Below are positions 11,424-23,500 of a stretch of DNA of 64,000 bases, in pieces. This DNA is from JACRDG01 sp963760985 (lineage in GTDB: Bacteria; Desulfobacterota; Desulfomonilia; Desulfomonilales; Desulfomonilaceae), in the NCBI GenBank assembly GCA_963760985.1, contig CAVXFM010000010.1:372001-436000 (forward strand). The letters are read 5' to 3'. The position numbers and the translations under genes were made by a program. Numbering within the stretch: the first letter of the stretch is position 1; every line of letters starts with the position of its first letter. A model generated the notes under the pieces. It was not told the DNA's origin, ran no database searches, and saw nothing but the letters and a program-made list of their open reading frames with translations.

Positions 11424-12608
11424 TCACCCCACACCACGTTCAGGGCCTGGGCTCTTGTCTCCTTTTGATCCTAGGACGTGGAATCCTCCTGTTTGCAGGG
11501 CAGAAGACGCGCCAAAGGCCAACTGGGAGCCCTGCCGTTCGGCACTTGCGTCCCGCGTCGCGGTGTCATCGTCCCTGACTTCATCCCGGATGCGGCGAAT
11601 CTGCGGCACAAGACTGAAGAAATAATCGAGTATCCTGGAATCAAAGGACCTTCCGCGGTAGGCGTTCATCGTTCTCAGCGCACTTTCCTCGGAGAGCGCA
11701 GGCCGCCATGTCTGGTTGTGCACGAGTGTGTCGTATGCATCGGCAACCGCGGCAATGCGAGCAGGTTCCGGAATGCGAGGACCCGATAACCGATTGGGAT
11801 AACCGGAACCATCCCACTGCTCGTGGTGAGACGCGGCGATGTCTTGAGCCATGCGTATCACAGGAGACCGGGAGCCTGCGAGGATCCGAGAACCGATCAC
11901 CGTGTGGGCTTTCATGATTTCGTTTTCTTCCGGAGTGAGTCGTGCCGGCTTGAAAAGGATGTGCTCCGGAATCCCTGCTTTACCGATGTCGTGCAACGCG
12001 GCCGCGAGCCGGATATGCTGGACCACCTCATCGTCCCACAGGAGATACTTCGCGATGAGAGCCGAATACAAACCTACTCGCCATGCATGTGCTACCGTCT
12101 CATTGTCACGGCTGCCCGCGGTGAGAAGTAACCGCAGCACCATCTCCTCTGCCATTCCTGTAAAAGTCTCCTTCTTTTCGGTGACCTGCTGGGAAAGTGC
12201 TTTCTCATTATTCCGGTTCTCAATCATCAGCCGGCGCCGCTCAAGAGCGTTCGCGACACTTATGACCACATCGTTCTGTTTGAAGGGCTTGGTGATGTAC
12301 CCGAATGCGCCAAGTTGGAAGGTCATGAGAGCCGTGTCCACATCGTCCACTCCGGTTTCCATGACCACCGCAACTTCACGGAACTGGCTATTGATGAAGG
12401 TGAGCAAGTCCATGCCCGACATCCCCGGCATGGTGAGGTCCACGAGTACGAGCTCAAAGGGTTCGGATTGCAGCATGTCTATTGCCTGCTCCGCGCTTGT
12501 GACGGTCCTGCACGTGTGGCCTACCGCTACCAAGCACCGGAACAAAATTTCACATATTTCCGGTTCGTCATCCACGATGAGAATCTTTGCTACTGCGCAT
12601 TGGTTCAC
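11424..12608 (-). CDS. Response regulator with HD-GYP output (c-di-GMP phosphodiesterase type)
   Basis: Residues ~8-125 form a receiver (ILIVDDEPEICEIL; phospho-acceptor in LVLVDLTMPGMSG; YITKPFK). A linker helix follows, then an HD-GYP domain with HDIGKAGIP, the HHEQWDGSGYP motif and a C-terminal ADAYDTL helix. Enzymes of this type hydrolyse cyclic di-GMP. The start is placed at the GTG at 12608 because GGGAGGATCGCG precedes it with ideal spacing; the open frame extends 28 codons further but without a ribosome site. The ~45-residue tail after the HD-GYP domain is low-complexity and unlike the paralogue at 31862. A kinase partner is not obvious; the neighbouring hybrid kinases are candidates. 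Confidence 0.88.
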   Translation of the reverse strand: MNQCAVAKILIVDDEPEICEILFRCLVAVGHTCRTVTSAEQAIDMLQSEPFELVLVDLTMPGMSGMDLLTFINSQFREVAVVMETGVDDVDTALMTFQLGAFGYITKPFKQNDVVISVANALERRRLMIENRNNEKALSQQVTEKKETFTGMAEEMVLRLLLTAGSRDNETVAHAWRVGLYSALIAKYLLWDDEVVQHIRLAAALHDIGKAGIPEHILFKPARLTPEENEIMKAHTVIGSRILAGSRSPVIRMAQDIAASHHEQWDGSGYPNRLSGPRIPEPARIAAVADAYDTLVHNQTWRPALSEESALRTMNAYRGRSFDSRILDYFFSLVPQIRRIRDEVRDDDTATRDASAERQGSQLAFGASSALQTGGFHVLGSKGDKSPGPERGVG

Positions 12609-12828
12609 CGCGATCCTCCCTGCAAAGAAAAGGCCGCTCCACCACGCCACCCCCACGAGGAATCGCACACCGGGCTGAGGCTCCCTATCCATGCGGACCT
12701 TGCAACTCTTGCATTCTCCTGGGAAGCGTTCCGATCATGAGGAATCATTCCCCGGCTCGATCCGAAGCGGACAGGAAGAACGCGTGGCGTTTGGAAAAAA
12801 CGCACACGGTCGGGGATGCGACAGAGAT

Positions 12829-15800
12829 TCATGAAACCCCCTCCTCGTACGGCGCGTCGCAACCGGTTTGAGGCCTGATGTCTCGGCCGCAAGACAGCCC
12901 TTGAACTCCGTGTCGCGTCGTTACGCTCTCTTCGGGGAGTTCAACCTGAGCCGTATGTCCTCTGCCAGGGACCGTGGTGAAGGCGTTCGGCAGAGATCGT
13001 GGTGGAAGCAGGTCTTCAATAGTGTCAAACAGGGCGCTAGATTTGATGGGTTTGGACACATACGCGTCCATGCCTGATTCCAGACAACGCTCCCGATCAC
13101 CCTTCATCGCGTGAGCAGTCATGGCTATCACAGGAACATGATTGCCGCTGATCTTTTCTCGGTCCCTGAGCGCTCGCGTAGCTTCGAGTCCGTCCATTTC
13201 AGGCATCTGCACATCCATGAAGATCAGATCGAACCGCTCTTTCTCGGTGACAGAGAGCGCTTCCCTGCCGTTACACGCGAGCGAGACTGAATGTCCCATT
13301 TTCTCCAGCATCCTTGTGGCGAGTTTCCTGTTGACCGGATTGTCCTCCACGAGAAGGATACGCAATTGACGTTTGCTTTTTCTCAAGGTGTGCCGCGTGA
13401 AAAGGCTCGGCGGGCAAGCCTCGGTCGTGGGGTTTGCCAGGGTAAGGCAAATGGCGTCAAAGAGTTCCGACTGTCTAATCGGTTTGCGAAGGTATGCGGC
13501 AATACCTGCACTCGCACACCTTTCTGCGTCCCCGCGCTGACCTGCTGACGTGAGCATGATGAGTGTCGTTCCCGCGAGATCGCGGTTCTGTGTGATCTGC
13601 ACGGCCAAGTCGAATCCGTCCATGTCCGGCATGAGGTAATCAATGAGAGCCAGGCCGAAATGCTTGCCTTCCTTTTGTGCCGCATGCATGGCCCGTAGAG
13701 CGACAGGACCGCTTTCAGCCACAACCACGTCCATGCCCCAGTTGGCGAGGATCTCTCGGAGTATCCGCCTGTTTGTGGCATTGTCATCCACCACGATTGC
13801 TCGCAAGGCTTCCAGGTCTGGAGGGACTCTGGTTGTGCGAGGCTTTGCAGGTTTGTCTTGGAGACCGAGAGGAAGGGAAAAATGAAATGCACTTCCCTCA
13901 CCAAGCGTGCTCTCAAGCCAAATATCTCCTCCGATGAGGCGCACGAGTTTGGAAGAAATGGCAAGCCCGAGACCGGTTCCGGAATATCGTTTGGTCGCTG
14001 ATGCGTCGCCCTGTTCAAACGCGTCGAAGATTCGTTCTCGTTGGATTTCCGGAATACCGCTTCCTGTATCGGTCACCGTAAAGTGCAGAACAATCTCTTT
14101 TTCGGTTCGGGAAGAAAGGTCCGCTTCCACCACGATCTCTCCCGATTCGGTGAATTTCAACGCATTGCCCACCAGATTGACCAATATCTGACGCACCCTC
14201 CCGGGATCTCCGATCACTGCGTCAGGGACACTGGGAGGAATGTGACAAGCCAACTCAATGCCCTTCGCGGAAGCCTGTGCGGAGAATGTCGCCACCGTAT
14301 CGTCTACGCAGTCGCGCAGACTGAAGTCGCTGGAGTACAGCTCCAGTTTGCCCGCCTCCATCTTTGACAGGTCCAGTATGTCATTGATCAGTCTCAACAG
14401 AGAGTCGGCCGAAACCTTTGCCGCATCCAGGTATTCCCTCTGCTCCTCACTCAACTCCGTATTCAACGTCAATTCGGTCATGCCGATAATGCCGTTCAGG
14501 GGCGTCCGAATCTCATGGCTCATGTTCGCTAGAAATTCACTCTTCGCTCGGCTGGCTTCTTTTGCAACTCGGCTGGCCTCGCTCAGGTCCGTCACGTCTA
14601 CAAAGGATTCTATCGCTCCTTTTACGACTCCCACTTCGTTTGTGAGCGGGCTGGCATTTCTCAGCACGTTCAGCACACGACCGTCTTTGGAGGTAATGTG
14701 GGTGTGTTGCCGAGATATGCGGTCCGATGGTTTCAGCTCAAGAATCGCGCACTCTCCCCGGCTGGATTCCCGGCAAAAGAGCCGGCACGGTCGGCCCTTG
14801 ATTTCCTCTTTCGAAAAACCGGTGATGAAACTAAACTCTTCATTGACGTCCGTGACTATCCCTCGTGAATCCACGGTGAATATCCCGGTAGCCGCGGTGG
14901 AAAGAAGCTTGCGCTGCAATTCGTTTGCCTGACGTAGGTTGGACTCAATCTGTTTCAGCTCGGTAATGTCCAGCACGACTCCTATGAGTCCGGTGACCGC
15001 ACCGAGGGTGTCGCAGAACGAGGCTTTGTGAATGACTACATTACGTTCAGCGCCTCGGGGATCCAGAAACATGCCCTGTAACACTTGTGCCCCGGGGCGT
15101 TCAAGGATTTCTCGATCCCGGGCAGCGTTTTGCTCAGCCAGCGACCTCGGCAGCACGTCATACACGGTGAGGCCGACGATTCGCTCTTTTGGGAGGGAGA
15201 CCAGATCCGCGAAGGCTTGGTTACAGCCAAGGTACCTGCCGTGCACGTCTTTCCAAAACAGGGGATTGGGAATCGTATTAATGAGCGTTTCCAGAAAACG
15301 TATATTCTCACGTAGCTCTAATTCCGCCCGCTTGCGCTCCGTGATGTCCTGGATCACCCCTATGGTGGATTCGTGTTCCCCTGCCGCATCACGGATGCCG
15401 GATACGGAGAGTTCGGCCCACAAGGTTCCGCCATCCTTGCGAATATAGCGTTTTTCCATGCTGTACGTGGAGGTTCCTTCGTCGCCCAGAGCAAGAAGGT
15501 TCTTTGCCGATGTCTCCAGATCGTCGGAGTGGGTGATGTCGAGGGCGGAAAGTTTCCCCAATTCGGCTTCGCGATACCCCAACATGTGCTGAAGCGCGGA
15601 ATTCGTTTCCACGAATCGGCCGTCCCTGTCGAGCATGTCGATGCCGACAGCAGCATTGTGAAAGATTGCGCGGAATTTTTGTTCACTGATGCGGAGCGCT
15701 TCCTTCACAGCTTCACGTTCGGCAATTTCAGCCCTCAAGTGTTCATTGGCAAGGGACAGCTCCGCAGTACGTTGCTCGACCCGGGTTTCCAGCTCGTCAT

Positions 15801-16580
15801 GAGCTTCGCGAAGGGCCTGCCCTGCCAGGATGCGTTCGTACTCCCGTTGCCGCGAGCGACGCATGCCGATGATAATGCCCAATAAACCAATGACAAATGC
15901 GGTTCCAAACGAAAGAACAAGAGTGATGACGCGGCCGCGCTCTTGTTGAACGAATTGTCTCAGGGGAAGCGAAAGACCGAACCCTCCCTGGATGTCGCCA
16001 GGTACCTGGCCGCGTGCACGACGCGACACTCAAGGCCATTGCATGCAGTGCGCATGGGTCTCATGAGCCGCAGGTACGGCTCTCCATGGATTTGCGTGAA
16101 CTCTTGCGCTTCGATGGCTCCGCGTGCAAACTTTTGGAGCGCTGCGGTTTCCCACGTGTCGGCTGCGGCTTCCGGCCGGAGACCGTTCACTCCCACCAGG
16201 TGTCCCTTGATTCCGTAAGCCTTGGAGAAGTCTTCCTGGAGCTGGCGAATCATGCAGGCCGGAGCCAGGAGAGTGAGGCGCTTGCCTGCTGTGGTCTGTA
16301 TATCGTGTTCCGGGCAGTTGTTGAGAGAGGAATTCCGCGGGGTCTCGCGGCTCACGGCCACGTACACCCCCCCGTGAGAAGCTGCCCATAGCCGAAATGA
16401 GCGGTCTTTATCCAGGTATGCCCTGGCCACATTGGTCGCGAGTTCGTGGCTGCTTCGATGAATTTCCAGGAAACTCCAGACGAAAGAGACGACTATGAGG
16501 ATGCTCCAGACCACCACCAGGGCACAGAGGCTCTGACCTAGGCCACAAAATTCCTTCTTGTCAAGTTCTGGGACGGTCAT
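12829..16580 (-). CDS. Membrane hybrid histidine kinase: DUF3365-like sensor, PAS x3, HisKA, HATPase, two receivers; one frameshift
   Basis: About 1250 aa. A transmembrane helix (SLCALVVVWSILIVVSFVW) is followed by a periplasmic Tll0287/DUF3365-like sensor to ~residue 210 and a second helix (VITLVLSFGTAFVIGLLGII). Then come a coiled coil, three PAS domains, HisKA (FLANMSHEIRTPLNGIIGM), HATPase (NLVGNALKFT, GTGLGLAISS) and two receivers (LALIDYLMPDMDG, LIFMDVQMPEMDG). The frame breaks at ~16005 inside GGTACC; one lost base restores HAAR-VPGDIQGGFG. The sensor has CRVVH where relatives carry a CxxCH haem motif. The third PAS has clustered cysteines (GRPCRLFCRESSRGECAIL), a pattern seen in redox-type PAS domains. 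No Hpt domain is present, so phosphotransfer would need a partner. Confidence 0.87.
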
Positions 16581-16694
16581 GATTCACCTCGACGGAAATC
16601 CCCATGTGTGCCGGTAGTAGGCCAGGTCGTTTCTTCCGCGGATACGCGGTCGATCTCGTAGGAATCGGTAACAGCTTTCCGGCACCGAGGAACC

Positions 16695-17747
16695 TCAAGC
16701 ACTTTTTGCCTCGGAGACCTCCTCGCATATCACCACGAAATCGCCCTTGCCCAACTGCATTGCTCGCAGCAGGGCCGCCTTTTCCGATCCATCTTTGGTT
16801 ATTGCGGTGACAGCAAGCGGTTGCGATTCTGTTGATGCCAAGGTGTGTATGGCGTCGGCCCAGCTCGCGCTGGTCATCCCGTCCTGAAGAGCCTGTCCAA
16901 AGGTCGCGCTCAACCATTCCGGAGGAAAGGGAAGGTCGTCAGGAATATAACCAAAGAGTTCCATAAACCTGGGATTAGCGTCCCGGACCGAGCCATCATT
17001 GCCGATCAGGATCATCCCCACCGGAACAAACTGGAATAGCTCGCGGAACTTCCGCTTTTCTCGAAGCATCACATCTTTGGCTCGTTCCATGTGCAGAGCC
17101 GCCTCTCGCAGTTTTTCCTCTGACTCTTGCACGTCTGACGCGCGCTGCTTGAGAACAGTTTCCATCTGGCTATAGGCCTTGCGCAGACGCAGTTCCTCTC
17201 GCTGCCTCAGGCGCTGCTCGGTCCGCTCTGGGGTAAGATCCTCAATGATAATGAGAAGGTACCTCTCGGTGGCCAGCCTGACGGATCTGATGTGAAGCCG
17301 GCACCATAGCTTGTTGCCCGAAATCTCGAGAATCGCTTCCGCACGCTGAGGTTTGCGGGTCTGAAACGATCTCTCCAGAAGCGCCTGGGCTTTATTTACC
17401 AAAGCTTGGGCCTTTCCTTCATCACCAGGGCAAGAGAGCAAATCGGCAAATCGAAGCCCCCGCATCTGGTCCGAATCCTCCGTAATCTTGCGACACGCCT
17501 GATTGGCAAAGGCCACGCAATAATACGAGTCAATGACAAACGTGGGAATCGGTAGCGCATTCAACAGGCTACCCAAAGAGCTGGACTCGATGGCCCTCAG
17601 GTCGAAACTGCCTGTCTCGTGGACGTCAGCAGCGAACAGGTTGCTCAAGTCTATTGTGTGTGTCGAAACGTCACCGGCATCTGTTAACCTGGGAATGGAA
17701 ACTTCCCCAGCCGACCATTCCGACGTGTGACAAGTTCTCTCCAGCAT
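16695..17747 (-). CDS. PAS-domain protein without kinase output
   Basis: 350 aa preceded by GGAGGGACACC at good spacing. It has an N-terminal ~60-residue leader, a PAS domain (~62-165, LNALPIPTFVIDSYYCVAFA), a long coiled coil (~165-230, QRLRQREELRLRKAYSQM) and a second PAS (~235-340, FVPVGMILIGNDGSVRDANP), then it stops. No HisKA, ATPase, GGDEF or DNA-binding part is present. The coiled coil suggests it dimerises or docks onto another sensor. It lies between the receiver-PAS protein (stop 17795) and the membrane hybrid kinase on the same strand. It could be an adaptor or a kinase that has lost its 3' part, but the stop is not next to kinase-like sequence. Confidence 0.75.
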   Translation of the reverse strand: MLERTCHTSEWSAGEVSIPRLTDAGDVSTHTIDLSNLFAADVHETGSFDLRAIESSSLGSLLNALPIPTFVIDSYYCVAFANQACRKITEDSDQMRGLRFADLLSCPGDEGKAQALVNKAQALLERSFQTRKPQRAEAILEISGNKLWCRLHIRSVRLATERYLLIIIEDLTPERTEQRLRQREELRLRKAYSQMETVLKQRASDVQESEEKLREAALHMERAKDVMLREKRKFRELFQFVPVGMILIGNDGSVRDANPRFMELFGYIPDDLPFPPEWLSATFGQALQDGMTSASWADAIHTLASTESQPLAVTAITKDGSEKAALLRAMQLGKGDFVVICEEVSEAKSA

Positions 17748-17794
17748 GGTGTCCCTCCTCTACCATCAGGGCTTAAAGACCGGCGAGGGCCGGC

Positions 17795-18875
17795 TCACGT
17801 GATCATCGTCTGCTGTGGCATATGATTTCCCAGATTTCGGGAAAATCCGCGGCCGTGAGGGGATTGCGCGCGTATGCGCTCTGCGCGCAATCGCATGATA
17901 TGAGCATCCCGGTCCTTTCCCACTGCAGTGCAAATTTCCGACAATTCCTCGAGCAATTCCGCGACTTTTCGATGATCCGCCCCCAGATTTGTTTCCAGAA
18001 TGTCGAGCGCTCGTCTGAAGAACGACTCGGCTTCGGGCAAGCGTCTCTCACGCTTGCACAAGGCACCGGTGAGGCGGAGGTTGGTTGCCCAACTGAACCA
18101 ATCCTGAAGCGGAGTCACCCTTTGGCTGATTTCTCTGAAAGCAAAGAGCAGCGCTCCACCTTGCTTTGCGGTATTACCGGACGCGAGGATGGTCATTTCC
18201 ACAGGAATTTCTCTGCCATTGCGCGAAACCAAAATGCAATCGAATGATCGGGATACCTGCCCGGCAGCAGGATCGGTCAGGCAGAGATCGCGTATAAGTG
18301 CGCCGGTCGCGGTCTGTTTGAGGGGCAGGATCTCTTGGGCAGTCCTGCCGACCGCATCGGTTTCCGAGAACTGCAAGAGCGTTTCTGCCAAAGGATTCAT
18401 GTGCCTGACAATCCCTTTTCCGTCCGGTACCGATCACTGCCCCACCGAGCCCGTTCACGGTCTGGGAAAACCACTCGGCGGTTTCTCGCATCTGTTGTTC
18501 TTTTCGATGTTTGTGAAGTGCCACCTCAATGGTGGTCCGCAGTTCAGATTCAGCGAAGGGCTTTACCAGATAAGCAAACGGATCCCCCAGCTTGGCCTTC
18601 TGCAACGTCTGTTCGTCCGAATGCGCGGTGAGATACACCACGGGAATATCGTGGAACTCATGAATTTTCCGCGCAGCTTCTATTCCGTCGATCTTACCTG
18701 CCAGTTTGATGTCCATGAGAACCAGGTCAGGCAGGACCGTGGCCGCAATCTCTATCGCTTCCTCGCCACGTCCCAGCGTGCCCACCACCTCATAGCCGAA
18801 AGCTGTCAGCCTGGACTTGAGTTCCATGGCCACAATCACCTCATCTTCGACAATCAGTATCCTTGGAGCCGACAT
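17795..18875 (-). CDS. Receiver-PAS-helical (TPR-like) response regulator, one frameshift
   Basis: 359 aa when restored. The start at 18875 follows AGGAGGAAGGATTCC. An N-terminal receiver (ILIVEDEVIVAMEL; LVLMDIKLAGKIDG; YLVKPF) is of the kind often found next to HisKA_2 kinases. A PAS domain (~150-255) and a C-terminal TPR-like helical part (RLPEAESFFRRALDILETNL) follow. No catalytic or DNA-binding output is visible. The frame breaks at 18430 within CGGTACCGG; removing one C restores AVIGTDGKGIVRHMNP, a normal PAS start. The gene begins 14 bases after the HisKA_2 kinase stop, so the two probably form a kinase/regulator pair in one operon. Confidence 0.82.
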
Positions 18876-18889
18876 GGAATCCTTCCTCC

Positions 18890-19867
18890 TCACACTTGCT
18901 CGCAACTCGGAAATGTGGCCCGAAACGTGACTCCGTTTTTGTGAAGGACCTCGATGCTTCCCCTCAATTGCGTTTCCACGAGATTGACCACCAGTTGCAG
19001 TCCAAGGGAAGCCGTGTTGCGGTAGTCGAAACCGTCGGGCAAACCCTTTCCATTGTCTTGCACCGCGAACGTGTAAGACTGGGCATCCTTTCGCAAGAAT
19101 TCGACGCGGATTTCGCCCGCGCATTGGGGTGGAAACGCATGCTTCAGGGAATTGCTGACCAACTCGTTGATAACGAGACTGCATGGAAGCGCCCGGGCTA
19201 CGTCCAGAAAGACGTGACTGGCATGCACGCTGATCTGCACCGAACCAATCCGGTTGCCATGGGTTTGCGTCAGAGCCTTAGCCAACGATTTCAGATAGTC
19301 AGCGTAATCAATTCGAGAGAGATCGTCCGACTGATAAAGCTGCTCGTGGATCAGCGCCATGGACCTGATCCTGTCCTGACTATCTCTGAGCGCGTCCACG
19401 ATCTTGGGGTCGTCGACATGAGCGCTCTGTAACGAGAGCAGGCTACTTATTATCTGGAGGTTGTTCTTGACCCGGTGATGGATCTCGCTGAGAAGAATTT
19501 CCTTTTCCCTCAGCGACTCTCTGATTTGTTCCTCCGCGAGTGTCCGCTGAGCGATTTCCATTCTCAGCTTCTCATTGGAAATGGAAAGCTCTTCCGTGCG
19601 TTCTCGAACCCGTTTGTCCAATTCCTGGTGGGCAGTAAGGAGATCGAGTTCCGCTTGCCGCCGCGCGGCTATTTCTACGATGAGTTTCCTGTTGGACTCT
19701 TCAAGAACCTTTCTTCTCCGTTTCTCTTCCTCATACACTTTCACCAAGTCATCCGCATACTTGAGCGATTGCCTGAAGAAGAGGTCTCTTTCGTTGAGCG
19801 TATCGTGCGTCATGTTACACGTCCCAACCGTGGCGGTCTCCTCGGTAGAAATCTCTACAGACTGCAT
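18890..19867 (-). CDS. HisKA_2-type sensor histidine kinase with QSLKYADD coiled-coil N-terminus
   Basis: 325 aa, started at the ATG preceded by AAGGAAGTGCA (19867). Residues ~22-70 carry the charged coiled-coil module FFRQSLKYADDLVKVYEEEK also found at the start of the sigma-54 regulator at 26460 and in the small protein at 31292. After a further coiled coil comes the HisKA_2 dimerisation box (LLSEIHHRVKNNLQIISSLL, phospho-His in HHRVKNN), then an HATPase with NELVSNSLKHAFP and DNGKGLP. There is no transmembrane segment or PAS domain; input may come through the N-terminal module. The partner is the receiver-PAS gene directly downstream. Confidence 0.88.
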   Translation of the reverse strand: MQSVEISTEETATVGTCNMTHDTLNERDLFFRQSLKYADDLVKVYEEEKRRRKVLEESNRKLIVEIAARRQAELDLLTAHQELDKRVRERTEELSISNEKLRMEIAQRTLAEEQIRESLREKEILLSEIHHRVKNNLQIISSLLSLQSAHVDDPKIVDALRDSQDRIRSMALIHEQLYQSDDLSRIDYADYLKSLAKALTQTHGNRIGSVQISVHASHVFLDVARALPCSLVINELVSNSLKHAFPPQCAGEIRVEFLRKDAQSYTFAVQDNGKGLPDGFDYRNTASLGLQLVVNLVETQLRGSIEVLHKNGVTFRATFPSCEQV

Positions 19868-20524
19868 TGCACTTCCTTGTAGCCTCGATTCGGACACCGT
19901 GGGATCGGGCTTCTCCCAGGGGGGAAATTTAGCCCTTGGATTAGGGAATTTGCCACGTTTTCTGTCTTCGGTCTCTTCGCTTGCTCAACCAGTCGCTTTT
20001 CCTCACTCTGTTTCGTTAGTGGCAAGTTTCGTGCCAACCGTGGAGATCGGCCAGGAATAGAGGATTATCTTGTGATGTAGGGAGGATATCCGGTGGCGGG
20101 CCATAGAGCGAGGGGGCAGGGGAAAGAGAGAGGTGCACAAAAAAAACACATAAATGCACGGGAAAAAGAGTGAACAGCGATCATCTTGCCGAGAAACTCG
20201 ACTGCTGGTCCCTGAATCGGATGTGTTTATTTTCTGTGCACAGGCAGCCAAAGACGGATGGCTGCTTGGAAGCTGTCGAACTGGACGCCGCGTTCGGTGA
20301 CGCGGACGGACTTGCGTCACCCGCAAGGACGGGCCTCCCTGGACCTACAGGAACCGGGGATTATTTTCCGGTAACGGCCATAATCGGTCTTTTGATTCTG
20401 CGTTGGGCAAAGGCGAGTAACTTGAAGGAGGGTATCTCCTTGCAAGCGACCCGGGGCCGTCGAATCTGCGTTCAGGAGATCTCTCTCCGTTGGGCTGGGT
20501 TGCTCAATGATAAGCGAAAAGGTA
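19868..20524. other. Intergenic leader region, no gene recognised
   Basis: About 650 bases between the 3' end of the large PAS/GAF kinase and the start of the HisKA_2 kinase, both on the - strand. No protein-coding signal was found. The - strand leader has several G/C-rich inverted segments around 20280-20390, but it could not be fitted to a known riboswitch consensus. Confidence 0.4.
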
Positions 20525-23500
20525 TTAGCTCTTGTCCAGGGTTTCACGAACCATCTGGAGCACTTGCTTCATGTCATACGGTTTCTTTATAAATCCTCTC
20601 ACTTTCATTTCCACGGTTTCTCCGGTAGCGCCTTCGCCGTAGTGACCGCTCGCAATGATCACTTTCACGAGAGGAGCGATCTTGAGAAGTTCTTCAAGGC
20701 ACTGGTACCCTCCCATTTCGGGCATGATGAGATCCATGATGACGAGTGAAATCGTGTCCGCTTCTTTCTTGTACAGGCTCAGCGCCTCTTTCCCGTTGGC
20801 CGCGGTGATTACTTGGTATCCTGATCGTTCCAGCATCCTTGTGCCCAGGTCTCTAATGGAGATTTCATCATCCACCAGCAGAATCGTCTCCGAACCGCCC
20901 AATTGCTCGATCTCCATCGCGGGTTTCTGCGCGAGGGATTCAGCTGGGACTGCCGGAAAATAGATTTTGAACGTGGTCCCTTTGCCGGACGTACTGACAC
21001 AGGTAATGTGGCCACCGTGTTGTTGGACGATCCCATACACCATAGCCAGTCCCAGGCCCGTTCCCTTGCCCGTCTCCTTGGTAGTGTAAAACGGCTCGAA
21101 GATATGGTGCAAGGTGTCTTGGTCCATTCCTTGCCCGGTATCGGACACAGAAAGCATCACGGAATCACAGGCCCTCACGCCGAGGTGCAGACGGCAATAC
21201 TCTTCATCCAGGGTGACGTTCTTTGTTTCAATGAGGAGCTTCCCTCCGTCAGGCATTGCATCTTTCGCGTTCACGGCCAGATTCATGAGAATCTGTTCCA
21301 TCTGGATAGGGTCCGCGTTGATCGTGTGCAGATCTTTGGACAGGACGAGGTTGATCTTGATCATCTTGGGAATAGTTCGCGAAAGCAGGGTCCTTACTTG
21401 CTCGATTTGACTGTTGAGATCAAGGGGCCGAAGGTTGATCTCCGCCTTTCTACTGAACGCGAGTATGCGCCGAACCAAGTCAGCACCATTGATCGCTGCC
21501 TGATGGATCTTCTGAAGGTCCGCGTAAGAAGGGTCCTGTTCGTCCTTGTCAGCAAGCAGCAGTTCGGAAAACCCCTGCACGATGGTAAGTAAGTTGTTGA
21601 AGTCGTGAGCCATACCTCCAGCCAGGGTCCCGATGGCCTCCATCTTCTGCGCGTGGGCAAGTTGGGAGCGCAGGGACTTTTCATCGCTGATGTCTACCAC
21701 GAAACTGAGAATCGCTGGGTCTCCCTGGAACTGTGTCCTGGTCATCCAAATGGAGACATCAAATGGCTCGCGATTCTTCCTGAGTCCTGTGGCTTCCAGA
21801 TGATAGGGGACCGGCACTCCCTCCAACAAGTCCGTCAGCAGAGTTTGCATGGTCCCCTGAGATTCCGGGGCATACAGGTCTCCAATTTGCGATCTTAAGA
21901 TCTCTTGCTGGCTGTCATAGCCGAAGGTTCTTACGAATGCGGGGTTGACGTATTGCCGCCTTCCACGCTGGAAGATGGTGATGCCGATGGGCGAGGATTC
22001 AGTCAGGACACGAAATCTCTCTTCAGAAGCTTTCAATTCTTCTGCGGCCTTCTTGCGTTCGGTGATGTCCACGGCAAAGCCTCTGATCCCCACGATCTTT
22101 CCCTCATGCACGATAGGCGCTGAGTGCGTGACCACGTCAAAGGTCCTGCCGTTCCTCCCCAGAACCCTATACTCATGGCCGCCTGGCGTTTCCCCGGAAA
22201 GGGTCCTGCGCAAGTCTGTTGCCACTCGTTCGGTATCTTCGGCAATGAACACGTCGCGGACATGCAATCCCCTTTCCAGATCTTCCCGCGTGTACTCCGT
22301 CACCTGCAACGCTGACTCGTTGACGAAAGTGAAATAACCCTTCTCATTGATTTCATACACAAACTGCGGGAGCAGTTCGGCCAATTCCCTGAATTTCTCT
22401 TCACTCAAACGGAGTTTCTGTTCAATTCTCTTCAATGCCGAGGAATCGGCAGCGATCAGCAGAAGATGAGGTCGTCGTCCGAACCGGAATCTGCTCAAAC
22501 GACAGACCAGCCACACTTCCTTGCCGTAAATGGTGACGAAATGTACTTCGCGGCGTTTTCCGATACCGTGGGACAAGACCTCTTCCGCGTCATCGAACAT
22601 GCCCAATTCTCGCCAAGACGTGAACTCGTGGAAATTTTTCTTGAGCAAGTCCTCTTGAGAACCTCCGAGGATGGAGCACATGGCGTCGTTGACGGTCACC
22701 GTTTGCCCGTCAGCTCTGTATGTGGCTATTCCCACAGGGGAAGAACCCAAAATTTTCCTGTTGAATTCATGCGCTTCGGCGATCCGAGTCTCGGCCCGCT
22801 TCCTTTTGCTCACGTCCTCCATCATGGCAACGAAATGGATGGGAATGCCCTCTTCATCACGAACCACAGCGACCGTGAGGCTGATCCAAACGCTCTTTCC
22901 TCCCTTTCTCAGGTAGCGTCTCTCAACTCTGTAATAAGGAATCTCTCCTCTTACCAGGCGCCTCGCGCATCTCGCACCCTTCCGGATGTCCTCCGGATGG
23001 GTGAGGTCAACGAACGAGAGTCTCGTAAGTTCATCCTCCGTATATCCCAGGATCTCGCAGAGCGTGGCGTTTACAGCGACCCATCGATAATCCAATCCCA
23101 GTATTGCTATGCCGAACGGCCCCTGTTGAAACACCTTGCGAAAGCGTTCCTCGCTCTGTCTCAACAGCAACCGCGCTCGTTCCTGTTCTCTGCCACGCCT
23201 CATGGCCGTGAGCCCGCAACTCAGCCCACCTGCCAATTCGGTAACGAATTTGACTTCGTCCTCGTCAAAAGCATCCGGTTCGTTCGCGGGGATTGTCAGT
23301 GCCCCGATGACCCGGCCGTCCGCCACAAGGGGCAAGGAAATCGCGGAACTATGGCCAAGCGCGAGCAACTGCGGAGGCATAGGAGTAACCGAAGCATCGG
23401 TCGGGATACTTCTCGCAATCTGCGTCTGCCCGGTCCTGATCGTGGTACCAGTGAGATGCGCTGTGGCGTTATCCGCCCAGGAAACGTGGGCAGTGTCGAA

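Noticed and set aside
19868..20524. A cyclic di-GMP (GEMM) riboswitch in the leader of the HisKA_2 kinase
   Set aside because: GACGCAA-like and GGGCC-like fragments are present, but they are not in the right order or spacing and no tetraloop-receptor pair could be built.
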